In this document: one piece after another, positions 44,403 to 53,149 of the stretch
Layout: the number at the start of each line of letters is the position of its first letter
Position numbering within the stretch: the stretch's first letter is position 1
NCBI RefSeq assembly: GCF_049985285.1
Contig: NZ_JBNIEU010000005.1
Location: 1 to 64,000, forward strand
Length of the DNA stretch: 64,000 nucleotides
Reading direction: 5' to 3'
From: Aestuariirhabdus sp049985285
Lineage (GTDB): Bacteria; Pseudomonadota; Gammaproteobacteria; Pseudomonadales; Aestuariirhabdaceae
Made by a program: the position numbers and the translations under genes
Notes under the pieces: model-generated
The model's database searches: none
Told to the model about the DNA's origin: nothing
What the model saw: only the letters and a program-made list of their open reading frames with translations

Positions 44403-45461
44403 TTATTCCACCAGATAGCCGATACGTTCGTTGAGGAAGGCAACCGACTGCTCTGTATAGAGCAATAGCAGGTCACACTCGATGTTAAGCCCTTCCACGC
44501 TAAAGCCTACTTCGATAGCCAGTGTCTTTTTCCAGCGCTCCTGGGTATTGGTTTTGAGGATTTCATCGATGCTCAGATGCTGCCCTAGCACCTGGGGATG
44601 GCTTTGGCTAAAGGTGAGATCCAGCTGCGTTTCCAGTCCCTTCAGGCATGCACCAATCAAAATATTTGCGACATCCATCAGTACTTCAATTTCGGTATCG
44701 GGGTCGATTAGCCCCTTGTACCCCATCTGTCGGGCGATATCCTGATAGCTCGAGTCATGGAAAATAAGCAGGGCTTCACCCGCAATGCCCGCACCTATAA
44801 ACCCTTGGCAAATGGCGGAGCAGGCCTCCTCGCGATTGCTGTAGTTCAATGCCATCTGTAGTTCGCTGACCTCAATCAGGTTAACCCGTGGTACCGGCAT
44901 GCGCACAAATACATCGAGCAGCCGTGCCAGCAGGTCTGCTGCACGGCCAATGGCGACGTTGGTGATTTCCCGGTAGGCATCGATATAGTCGGCTTTGGCG
45001 ACGAACTGTTGCGCCAGGCTGTCGGGGGCTACACCCTCGTCTTTTTTCTGCCGGGATTGATGGAGGTTTGCTTTGTTACCCGGGTCGTCGCTTAAACGTG
45101 GAACATGCAATTGTTCAATAACTTTGGCTAGGGTTTCCGCGCTGGCGGGCTTTTTAATAAAGCCGTGCGCACCTAGTTCCATCACCCTTTGCCGCGCTTT
45201 AGGCTGAATATCCCCCGAGACAACGATTACTTTGCTTGAAATTCCACGTTGCTTGATCGCTTCGAGGGTACCGTAACCATCAAGGATCGGCATGGTCAGG
45301 TCCAGGAAGAGGATCTCCCCGTCGCCGTTTTCAAGGGCGGAAAGTGCTTCCTCGCCATTGGTGACAAAGCTTATTTGTGCGTCCAGATTCTGCGGAAGCG
45401 CCCTTGCGAGTTGTTTTCGGGCCATGCTGGAATCATCACAAATCAGAATGGAGCAGCTCAT
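44403..45461 (-). CDS. Response regulator with CheC-like phosphatase domain
   Basis: 352 residues. N-terminal receiver: ILICDDSSMARKQLARAL, phosphorylated Asp in ILFLDLTMPILDGYG, VSGD and the Lys in FIKKPAS. After a linker, a CheC/CheX-type region from about 155: YREITNVAIGRAADLLARLL and a second centre MDVANILIGACLKGLE. CheC active centres have ExxN pairs; here the first is EITN and the second DVAN (Asp for Glu). Likely dephosphorylates a receiver or works as a sensor-output module with the downstream PAS protein. No flagellar or che genes lie nearby. Confidence 0.8.
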   Translation of the reverse strand: MSCSILICDDSSMARKQLARALPQNLDAQISFVTNGEEALSALENGDGEILFLDLTMPILDGYGTLEAIKQRGISSKVIVVSGDIQPKARQRVMELGAHGFIKKPASAETLAKVIEQLHVPRLSDDPGNKANLHQSRQKKDEGVAPDSLAQQFVAKADYIDAYREITNVAIGRAADLLARLLDVFVRMPVPRVNLIEVSELQMALNYSNREEACSAICQGFIGAGIAGEALLIFHDSSYQDIARQMGYKGLIDPDTEIEVLMDVANILIGACLKGLETQLDLTFSQSHPQVLGQHLSIDEILKTNTQERWKKTLAIEVGFSVEGLNIECDLLLLYTEQSVAFLNERIGYLVE

Positions 45462-45615
45462 CAGAGAGGGGGGTCCTGTCGCTTAAGGGTCCCCTAATCA
45501 TAGTTGCCTATTCATTGGCCGTCGTGATTGTTGGCACCAGGCTATCTACAATCCGCTTCGCCAAGTAGGTAGAATGGCCCCCTTTATTGCAAAGACCAGC
45601 TGTGGAGTGTCGGGG

Positions 45616-46440
45616 ATGTTGTCTGAAAGTGCGTCCAACAGATTTGGGGGGATCGCTCGTCTTTATGGGGTGCAGGGGCTGGAACGCTTACTGGCTTCAC
45701 ACGCTTGTATTGTCGGTATCGGAGGGGTGGGTTCCTGGGCGGCAGAAGCGCTTGCAAGGACTGGCGTTGGTGCTCTTACGCTGATCGACCTCGACGAGAT
45801 CTGCGTTACTAATAGCAATCGCCAGATTCATTCGCTGGCTTCAACTGTCGGCCAATCAAAGGTGATGGTTATGCGCGAGCGTCTATTGCAGATCAATCCA
45901 GAGTGCCGAGTAACCGTCGTCGAGGATTTTATCGACAGTGACAACGTTCGGCGCTTGCTTGAGGGACCTTTCGATCTTGTGATTGATGCGATCGATAACG
46001 TGCCGGCAAAAGCCGCTGTGGTCGCATACTGCAGGCGCAATAAGGTAAACCTGGTCTGCACCGGGGCGGCGGGGGGGCAAACCGATCCTTTGGCGATCGA
46101 TATTGCGGACCTGAACAAGACCTACAATGATCCGCTTTTGGCGAATGTGAGGTCACTGTTAAGAAAACGCTATGGGTTTTCGCGCAACACTCGACGTAAC
46201 TATGGTGTGTCCTGTGTTTATTCAACACAGCAACTGCTCTACCCCCAGGCGGATGGTTCCGTATGCAGCCAAAAGTCCCTCACCGACGGAGAGGTAAAGC
46301 TCGACTGCAGTGGCGGTTTTGGGGCGGCTACGATGGTGACAGCCAGTTTTGGCTTCGTTGCCGCAGCGAGAGGTGTTGAGCGTATACTGAAGCAGGTAAA
46401 ATCTACCGATTCTCAGCCTGATGCCGGATCTGCTCCATAA
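45616..46440 (+). CDS. tcdA: tRNA threonylcarbamoyladenosine dehydratase TcdA
   Basis: E1-like ATPase (CsdL) that cyclises t6A37 in tRNA to ct6A. HACIVGIGGVGSWAAEALARTGVGALTLIDLD, NSNRQIHSL and ARNTRRNYGVSCVYS-type text (SRNTRRNYGVSCVYST). 274 residues from ATG 45616; the frame is open to 45574. Its 3' end overlaps the convergent csdA-csdE fusion by 38 bp. In E. coli the CsdA-CsdE pair delivers sulfur to TcdA, so the pairing here is meaningful. Confidence 0.94.
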   Translation: MLSESASNRFGGIARLYGVQGLERLLASHACIVGIGGVGSWAAEALARTGVGALTLIDLDEICVTNSNRQIHSLASTVGQSKVMVMRERLLQINPECRVTVVEDFIDSDNVRRLLEGPFDLVIDAIDNVPAKAAVVAYCRRNKVNLVCTGAAGGQTDPLAIDIADLNKTYNDPLLANVRSLLRKRYGFSRNTRRNYGVSCVYSTQQLLYPQADGSVCSQKSLTDGEVKLDCSGGFGAATMVTASFGFVAAARGVERILKQVKSTDSQPDAGSAP

Positions 46441-48085
46441 TTCGGTGCAACCCATTGCTACGCGAAGGGCTTAGGTGGCGCTCCAGACCGAGCGGGTAAA
46501 AGTCAGCCATCGGGTTAAAGGTGCGTAACTCGTCAGCAGAGCGTTGGTTGGCAAGGCTTAGTAACAGTGCGAGCAACCCCCTCAACAGGCGAGAGTCGCT
46601 GTCTGCCATAAACCAGAGTTTACCGCTCTCAGTGGCTTTGACATGCAGCCAAACAGGGCTTTCGCACCCGCTAACCAGCGCCTCTTCTGTTCTCATCGAC
46701 TCCGGCAATAAAGGAAGCTGGTCGCCGAAAACCATGATTTGACGGTAGCGTTGCTGCCAATCGCGTTTTGCTAGTAACGGCTTGCATAGGCTTTCAAACG
46801 TTAGCTCCTGTCCGTACCGCTGGAAGCCCTTTTCAAAAGGTGAGGAGTCTACGGCTTGCCTGCGCTGGGGCGTTTTGCTGCCCGTGACGATGGACTCGAG
46901 CCGGTCGGCAAAGCGATCTATCTCTTCCCGGGTGTTGTAGATGGAGAAAGAGGCGCGTAGGGTCCCCTGGGTTCCCAGTAGGCTCATCAGCGGCATGGCA
47001 CAGTGGTGGCCGGTTCGTACGGCGATCCCTTCAAGATCGAGCTGTGCGGCAACATCTTTATGGTTCAGTGCCGGAATCTCTATTGATAGGACGGGACCCT
47101 GGCTCGCGGGGTGCCCAATCCGCTTTATACCCGGTATGCGAGCGCACCGTTCGATAGCGCGATGCAGCAAGCCTTGTTCGTGTTGAAGCAGGAGGTTTCG
47201 GTCAAAACCGGCGATCATATCCAGAGCTGCAGCGAAACCTATGGCTCCGCTGATGTTGGGAGTGCCAGCCTCGAAGCGCAGCGGTGCTGGCTGGTAACTG
47301 CTGCCGGAAAAACTGACATGGGAGATCATTTCGCCACCGCCTTGCCAGGGGGGCAGTTGATTCAAAAGTGTCTGTTTACCATAAAGGATACCGATACCGG
47401 TGGGGCCGAATGCCTTGTGACCGGAACAGACAAAGAAATCACAACCCATTTGCTGTAGGTCGATGGGGTGGTGGGCCACCGCCTGGGCGCCGTCGACCAG
47501 AACCAGCGCGCCGGCATCGTGGGCCATCAGGATCATAGGGGAGAGATCCGGCTGCGTACCAATGGCGTTGGAGCACTGGGTAACGGCAACAAGACGGGTT
47601 CTGGGCCCGAGCAAAGCGCGGTAGGCCTCTAGGTCGAGGTCGCCTTCAGTGGTTAACGGGATGACCTTTATTGTGGCCTTGTAGCGCTGTGCGGCAAGCT
47701 GCCAGGGAACGATGTTCGCGTGGTGTTCCAATGCACTGATCACTATTTCATCGCCCGGGGCGAATGCCAGGGTGTTGGCCACAAGGTTGATACCCTCGGT
47801 GGCTCCGCGGGTCCAGATTATTTCTGACCGGTCCGCCGCGTTAAAAAATCTCTTTACCGTATCTCTGGCGTTTTCATAGGTTTGGGTCGCACGGTCAGCG
47901 AGTCGGTGTGCTGCCCTGTGCACATTCGCGTTGGATCCCCGATAGAAATCGTCGATTGCCTGCAATACACACAGAGGTTTCTGGGTGGTTGCAGCGTTGT
48001 CGAAGTAGATAAGACCATCTTGTGTAGCCCCATCAATAATCAGTGGGAACTGTTTTCGTATCTGTTGGGGATCAAAGTCAGGCAT
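46403..48085 (-). CDS. csdA: Cysteine desulfurase fused to SufE-like sulfur acceptor (CsdA-CsdE)
   Basis: 560 residues against about 400 for a lone desulfurase. Residues 1-400 are group II desulfurase: FDNAATTQKP, SALEHHANIVPWQ, PLP lysine in CSGHKAFGPTGIG, reactive cysteine in VRTGHHCAMPLM. A linker rich in Pro/Arg/Gln leads to a SufE/CsdE domain (SPFEKGFQRYGQELTF, QQRYRQIMVFGDQLPLLP, reactive cysteine in VSGCESPVWL). Both reactive cysteines are intact, so this looks like a working fusion, not a decayed pair. Convergent with tcdA. Alternative: SufS-SufE fusion; absence of suf genes favours Csd. Confidence 0.9.
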   Translation of the reverse strand: MPDFDPQQIRKQFPLIIDGATQDGLIYFDNAATTQKPLCVLQAIDDFYRGSNANVHRAAHRLADRATQTYENARDTVKRFFNAADRSEIIWTRGATEGINLVANTLAFAPGDEIVISALEHHANIVPWQLAAQRYKATIKVIPLTTEGDLDLEAYRALLGPRTRLVAVTQCSNAIGTQPDLSPMILMAHDAGALVLVDGAQAVAHHPIDLQQMGCDFFVCSGHKAFGPTGIGILYGKQTLLNQLPPWQGGGEMISHVSFSGSSYQPAPLRFEAGTPNISGAIGFAAALDMIAGFDRNLLLQHEQGLLHRAIERCARIPGIKRIGHPASQGPVLSIEIPALNHKDVAAQLDLEGIAVRTGHHCAMPLMSLLGTQGTLRASFSIYNTREEIDRFADRLESIVTGSKTPQRRQAVDSSPFEKGFQRYGQELTFESLCKPLLAKRDWQQRYRQIMVFGDQLPLLPESMRTEEALVSGCESPVWLHVKATESGKLWFMADSDSRLLRGLLALLLSLANQRSADELRTFNPMADFYPLGLERHLSPSRSNGLHRIMEQIRHQAENR

Positions 48086-48307
48086 AGGGTAGCAGTACCG
48101 GAGGTGATAGCGAGGGCCCGTTCAACGGCGCACACTGCGATCGCGCAGGCGCGCCATAGTGCGTTAATGCACACTCTAGATCAAGGGGTGGGCGGTTGGT
48201 ATCGGGACTAAACCAGATGACAGAATACCCCATCGTGCTAGAATTCGTGGCCTGAAATTGAATCTTCCTGAGACAATCCCGGTTTCTCTATTAGGTATAT
48301 CCAGATA

Positions 48308-49705
48308 ATGAACAGTTATACAACGAAAGCTTTACTAGCCGGTGATGTTGCAGCCGGTAACAGGGTCCAGATTAAAGGCTGGGTCCGGTCACGCCGCGAC
48401 TCCAAAGCCGGAATCTCCTTTGTTAGCGTAAACGACGGCTCCAGCTTCGACTCCTTGCAGGCGGTCGTACCATCGACGATCGAGAACTACGAAGCTGAGG
48501 TGTTGAAACTCAGTGCAGGGTGTTCGGTAATCATCGAGGGGGAGCTTGTCCCGTCCCAAGGGCAGGGCCAACGCTTTGAAATACAGGCGAGCAAGGTTGA
48601 GGTTATCGGTTGGGTTGATGATCCAGAAACTTACCCTATCGCCAAAAAACGCCATACCTTCGAGCATCTTCGTACGGTTGCCCACCTTCGCCCCCGCACG
48701 AATGCGTTCGGTGCGATTACCCGAGTCAGAACGACCCTAGCTAACGCGATCCACAATTTTTTCTACCAGCAGGGATTTCAGTGGATCAATACGCCTCTTA
48801 TCACTGCCAGCGATTGCGAGGGCGCAGGGGAGCTGTTTCGTGTCAGCACGCTGGATATGTCGAATCTCCCCCGTGATGACAACGGTTCGGTCGACTATAA
48901 CGAAGACTTTTTTGGGAGCGAAAGCTTTCTTACCGTCTCGGGCCAATTGAATGTTGAAGCCTATTGTTTGGCAATGTCCAATGTTTACACCTTTGGCCCA
49001 ACCTTCCGGGCGGAAAACTCCAATACCAGCCGCCATCTGGCAGAGTTCTGGATGGTGGAGCCCGAGATTGCCTTTGCGGATCTAAATGATTGTGCGGACC
49101 TGGCAGAGGCATTGCTCAAGTATGTGTTTAGAGTGTTGTTGGACGAGCGCAGCGAAGATATGGCCTTTTTTGCCCAGCACATCGATAAAGAGGCGATTGC
49201 ACGGCTCGAGCACGTTATTAGCTCTGATTTTGAACGCATGGATTATTCCGATGCGATCCGTATTCTTGAGGGGTGTGGCAAAAAGTTTGAATATCCGGTG
49301 AAGTGGGGGCTGGACTTGCAGTCAGAGCACGAGCGTTACCTCGCGGAGGAGCACGTAGGGCGTCCCGTGGTATTAATGAACTACCCCAAAGAGATTAAGG
49401 CGTTTTATATGCGTTTGAACGATGATGATCGTACGGTGGCCGCTATGGACGTTCTGGCCCCGGGGATTGGTGAGCTTATTGGCGGTAGTCAGCGAGAGGA
49501 GCGCCTCGATGTACTGGATCGCCGTATGGCGGAGGTGGGGCTCGATAATCAACTCTCCTGGTACCGCGATCTGCGTCGCTATGGCACCGTTCCCCACGCA
49601 GGTTTCGGTCTTGGTTTTGAGCGTTTGATTAACTATGTGACCGGTATGGACAATATTCGTGACGCGATCCCCTTTCCTCGTACTCCCAAGAGCGCGCCTT
49701 TCTAG
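48308..49705 (+). CDS. asnS: Asparaginyl-tRNA synthetase
   Basis: Class IIb synthetase, 465 residues. OB anticodon domain (VQIKGWVRSRRDSKAGISFVSVNDGSS), then class II core: FRVSTLD, motif 2 FRAENSNTSRHLAEFWMVEPEIAF, motif 3 PHAGFGLGFERLINYVTGMDNIRDAIPFPR, ending PKSAPF. Single-gene unit. Confidence 0.97.
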   Translation: MNSYTTKALLAGDVAAGNRVQIKGWVRSRRDSKAGISFVSVNDGSSFDSLQAVVPSTIENYEAEVLKLSAGCSVIIEGELVPSQGQGQRFEIQASKVEVIGWVDDPETYPIAKKRHTFEHLRTVAHLRPRTNAFGAITRVRTTLANAIHNFFYQQGFQWINTPLITASDCEGAGELFRVSTLDMSNLPRDDNGSVDYNEDFFGSESFLTVSGQLNVEAYCLAMSNVYTFGPTFRAENSNTSRHLAEFWMVEPEIAFADLNDCADLAEALLKYVFRVLLDERSEDMAFFAQHIDKEAIARLEHVISSDFERMDYSDAIRILEGCGKKFEYPVKWGLDLQSEHERYLAEEHVGRPVVLMNYPKEIKAFYMRLNDDDRTVAAMDVLAPGIGELIGGSQREERLDVLDRRMAEVGLDNQLSWYRDLRRYGTVPHAGFGLGFERLINYVTGMDNIRDAIPFPRTPKSAPF

Positions 49706-49732
49706 GAAAGAGGGGGCGCTAAAGCCGGGCGT

Positions 49733-50323
49733 TTAACAGGGTGTATCCGGCTTGTTATGCTCCGCTGCTGGTTCGGGGTTAGGCGGAGCGTGACAGAATC
49801 CCTGGGGGGGAACGTCGAGCGCTGCATTAAACTTGCTGGACAGGTTTTGAAACGCGATCAGGCCGGTCAGTTCAACAATGCCGTCATCATCGAAGTAATG
49901 GCGAACGGCATCAACCTCCGTACTCGTGACCTGACGATCGCTAAGGGTGACTGCCTCTGTGTAGTCGAGAACGGCGCGCTCTCGCGCATCGAACAGATCG
50001 CAGCTGCGCCAGTTTTCCAATTCGAGGACCTTATCCATTGTGCCGCTGCGCTCCGCCATCTTTGCGGAGTTGATGTCAACGCAGAAGTGACACCAGTTGA
50101 GCTGGGATACGCGGACGGTGATCATGGAACGCAAGGCTGGGTCAAGCGGCGAAGATCGCCGGTCGAGTACACCGTAGAGGATGGCGACTGCAGCAAACAG
50201 CTTGGGGACTCGCCCCCAGATGAGCCCGGGGTTGAGGACCTGTCCGTATCGGCGCTGTTGACTCCAAAAGAAGGGTTTAAGCCAAATGGGGTAATGACTT
50301 TCGGGTTTTGTAGGCACGCGCAT
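49733..50323 (-). CDS. Carboxymuconolactone decarboxylase/AhpD-like protein
   Basis: 196 residues. Redox motif CHFC in RVSQLNWCHFCVDIN, then ERAVLDYTEAVTLSDRQVT and the late ELTGLIAFQNLSSKFNAAL helices, all typical of the CMD/AhpD helical fold. The CxxC suggests peroxidatic reduction rather than muconolactone chemistry. Extra N-terminal 60 residues and a Pro/Cys-rich tail are present. Single minus-strand gene after asnS. Confidence 0.82.
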   Translation of the reverse strand: MRVPTKPESHYPIWLKPFFWSQQRRYGQVLNPGLIWGRVPKLFAAVAILYGVLDRRSSPLDPALRSMITVRVSQLNWCHFCVDINSAKMAERSGTMDKVLELENWRSCDLFDARERAVLDYTEAVTLSDRQVTSTEVDAVRHYFDDDGIVELTGLIAFQNLSSKFNAALDVPPQGFCHAPPNPEPAAEHNKPDTPC

Positions 50324-50859
50324 AGTGGATAAAGTCCTTTTAAAATAGAGAGGCGGGGGCCGAGTGTAATCTCCCGCATAAGATGGGGGGCAAAGCTGGT
50401 TTTCAGACCCCGTCAGGCACGATGCAATATCTCAGGTTTATGGCACAAAAACGCCGACTTTGGTCAACACCTGTTGGTATTTCCCTACATTGCGTTGAAG
50501 AGCCTCCAGTTGCAGCTTTCCTCTTATTTTTTTGGGGTGGCCATTGACCAGAATGCTGGAGGCGTCACCCTGTCCCGGCAGAACCGATCCGCTGGCGCAC
50601 TGAGCCGGGGTCAAGGGCGGCAGGCGCATATGGAGGGGGCGCGGCTTTGTCTTTATCGCAGGCAAAAAAAATCCCGGCAACGCCGGGATTAAAAGGATAA
50701 AGCACGAGAACAACACATCAACAATAGATCTACTACAGGAGTATCTGGGTGCAATGTTACGGACTCTGGCGGGATGCGGCTATTGGTAGTTATCCTGCAA
50801 CGATAGCGGAAAATACCTAGGGAACCTGCCTCGAGTCAGGGTGCCAATTGTTGCACTTA
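50324..50859. other. Gene-free stretch with a minus-strand terminator
   Basis: 536 bp between two minus-strand genes. It contains the terminator at 50664-50692. A 92-residue minus-strand reading frame (50438-50716) runs through that hairpin and has no convincing start or family text, so it is not called. Confidence 0.5.
50664..50692 (-). terminator. Intrinsic terminator, minus strand
   Basis: AATCCCGGC pairs with GCCGGGATT (loop GTT), followed on the minus strand by T8. It lies about 170 bp downstream of the hypothetical gene 50860-51303. Confidence 0.85.
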
Positions 50860-51303
50860 TTAGCCCGCTTGCTGGAACGCGAGGCTGGTTTCGATCTCAT
50901 CCTCTGGTAGGGGCGTGGCATAGGCGTCGCGTAATGGAATGGGGGTATGGCAACGCAGTGTTTCGGCGATCATTTTTTCTACACCCTTGTCCAGCGGTGT
51001 CCAGTGTATGGCGTATACGCGGTTGTTTTGATCCAGTCGTGGCACAATTTGCTGGAAGTGCTCAGGCGTATAGCGCATGGCGGGCAGGTGCTCGACGAAG
51101 CAGAGGCGCTCAAGCTCTTCCGGGTGCCAGAGTCCACGCTCCTGTAGATTCTGCAAATAGCGTTCTGCTGCCTGCGGAATGGGCATACCAGGGTTGCCGT
51201 CGAGTTCTGTTAAAACAACAATTTTACCTTGTTGATAATGAAGGACGGTGACTCCATAACACGCCAGTTGGTTATTCCAGTCGTTGGATCGAACAAGTAG
51301 CAT
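50860..51303 (-). CDS. Hypothetical protein, about 147 residues
   Basis: Not recognised. ATG 51303 has GGAGAG six bases before it (a GTG at 51309 is possible). Soluble, no signal peptide or membrane segment. Text such as RSNDWNNQLACYGVTVLHY, WHPEELERLCFVEHLP, YTPEHFQQIVPRLDQNNRVYAIHW, with many Trp and Tyr, suggests a folded small domain. Two of the residues likely to matter cannot be named. It is followed at some distance by a strong terminator. Codon use looks like its neighbours. Confidence 0.65.
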   Translation of the reverse strand: MLLVRSNDWNNQLACYGVTVLHYQQGKIVVLTELDGNPGMPIPQAAERYLQNLQERGLWHPEELERLCFVEHLPAMRYTPEHFQQIVPRLDQNNRVYAIHWTPLDKGVEKMIAETLRCHTPIPLRDAYATPLPEDEIETSLAFQQAG

Positions 51304-51615
51304 CCGCACTCTCCAGCAGCCGTTATAGCTGAGTCGTAACTGTTGTAAGCGATCTTTAACCGAGCAAAAAGGGGCGCATGCGCGAGGGCTTCGCGCATGA
51401 CCTTGTTAGCCCGGACCGTGGGAGAATTATAGAGAAATATTGCCTGGGACGTTAGATGATTAAGGCATAGCTATACTTCGCTTGATCACTATCCCCCGCG
51501 AGCTTCCCGATAGGTACCAATACCTAGTTTCCTGGCGGGTATTCGGTGGTATAAACGACGCATCGGCCTTGCCCTCCAAGGGTTGAAAGGTTCTTCGGAT
51601 ATAAGGAATACCACA
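51304..51615. other. Divergent spacer with a GC-rich hairpin
   Basis: 312 bp between the hypothetical gene and pepD. It contains a perfect nine-pair inverted repeat CATGCGCGA/TCGCGCATG (51377-51385, 51391-51399) with no T-run, so not a terminator; possibly an operator or RNA hairpin. No gene is supported. Confidence 0.45.
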
Positions 51616-53082
51616 ATGAATGCTCTTGGCGACCTGAAGCCCCGTCCCCTATGGAATTACTTTGCTCAGCTGTGCAAAGTGCCGCGTATCTCCCAGCAGG
51701 AGGAGGCTGTTCGACAGTTGCTAGTCGACTTTGCTGCTGCCTTAGGGCTCGGGTATCAGATCGACAGTGCGGGAAATCTTATTGTAAGGAAACCTGCCAC
51801 GGCAGGGTACGAGGGGCGATGCGGAGTGATTCTGCAGAGCCACCTCGACATGGTGCCGCAGAAAAATAGCGGTATTAATCACGATTTTGATGTTGACCCG
51901 ATCAGGCCGCTCATTGACAACGGTTGGGTGCGAGCCGATGGCACCACGTTAGGCGCGGACAATGGAATTGGTGTTGCCGCTATGATGGCGGTATTGGCGG
52001 CCGATGACTTGCATCATGGACCCATTGAAGCCCTGTTCACCGTTGATGAAGAGAGGGGTATGAGTGGCGCGGAAGGACTCGAAGCTGGTGTGCTGCAAGG
52101 CGATATTCTATTCAATCTTGACTCCGAGGATGAGGGTGAGCTTTTTGTCGGGTGCGCCGGTTGTGTAGATATTGTCGCAACCGCCAGCTACTCACCGGAG
52201 TCGCAAGTCGAACATGGTAAGAGTTATGAGATTTTTGTCAGCGGGCTCAAAGGGGGGCACTCCGGATGTGATATTCACCTGGGCCGGGGTAACGCTAACA
52301 AAATAATGAACCGGTTGCTGAAGCGGGCTACAGAAGAGCTTGGGCTAGCGATATCCACCATCACCGGCGGTAGTTTGCGAAACGCGATACCCCGTGAGTC
52401 CATTGCCAGAGTTGTCGTCCCGGTGGCGCACGCAGAGCGTTTGAGGCAGATGGTTGACGAGGTCGCCAGGGTGGTCGCAGCTGAGCTGGAGATGGTTGAT
52501 TCTGGTGTAAAAATTGAGATAAGCGACACCGCGCCTGTTGAGGAGGTTATGCCAAGCGCTGTTCAGGCGCACTGGCTTGCGGCACTTGCCTGTTGCCCCC
52601 ACGGGGTGCAACGGATGAGCGATACGCTATCTGGTGTTGTGGAAACTTCCAACAATTTGGCCACCCTGAACATTGGTGGGGGTGTTATTGAGGTGGGTTG
52701 TATGGCTCGAAGCGCGGTTGATAGTGCCATTGATGAGCTGGCCGATGCCGTATGCAGCTGTTTCAGTTTGGTCAATGCTGACACGCGACTGGAAGCGCCT
52801 TCTCCGGGTTGGCGGCCGAATATGCAGTCTCCCATTCTTGAGGTTTTATCGACAACCTATAAGCGTCTTTTCGGAGAGAAACCCGCAATTAAGGTAATTC
52901 ACGCGGGATTGGAGTGCGGGCTGTTGGGGGGTACTTACCCCCACTGGGATATGATCTCGTTTGGGCCAACGATTCGGTTTCCACACTCCCCTGATGAACG
53001 GGTCGATATAAAAACAGTAGGCCGTTTTTGGCAGCTGCTGACGTCTGCCTTAGCCGACACCCCGGAATCAAAGAGGGATTAG
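51616..53082 (+). CDS. pepD: Aminoacyl-histidine dipeptidase PepD
   Basis: Zinc M20 dipeptidase (beta-alanyl-His type) in the cytoplasm. 488 residues from ATG 51616, which has AAGGAA upstream; the frame is open from 51583. Metal motifs: LQSHLDMVPQK, GADNGIGVAAMM, VDEERGMSGAEGL, NLDSEDEGELFVGCAGC. HAGLECGLLG and SFGPTIRFPHSPDERV finish it. sdaA follows after 67 bp on the same strand. Confidence 0.93.
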   Translation: MNALGDLKPRPLWNYFAQLCKVPRISQQEEAVRQLLVDFAAALGLGYQIDSAGNLIVRKPATAGYEGRCGVILQSHLDMVPQKNSGINHDFDVDPIRPLIDNGWVRADGTTLGADNGIGVAAMMAVLAADDLHHGPIEALFTVDEERGMSGAEGLEAGVLQGDILFNLDSEDEGELFVGCAGCVDIVATASYSPESQVEHGKSYEIFVSGLKGGHSGCDIHLGRGNANKIMNRLLKRATEELGLAISTITGGSLRNAIPRESIARVVVPVAHAERLRQMVDEVARVVAAELEMVDSGVKIEISDTAPVEEVMPSAVQAHWLAALACCPHGVQRMSDTLSGVVETSNNLATLNIGGGVIEVGCMARSAVDSAIDELADAVCSCFSLVNADTRLEAPSPGWRPNMQSPILEVLSTTYKRLFGEKPAIKVIHAGLECGLLGGTYPHWDMISFGPTIRFPHSPDERVDIKTVGRFWQLLTSALADTPESKRD

Positions 53083-53149
53083 GCGAGCTACACTGACTGT
53101 TGTGTTGATTACGGAGCGGACGTGGCGGGTCCATGTCCGACACGAAATT

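Noticed and set aside
50438..50716. 92-residue minus-strand reading frame
   Set aside because: It runs through a strong terminator hairpin and has no good ribosome site or known family text.
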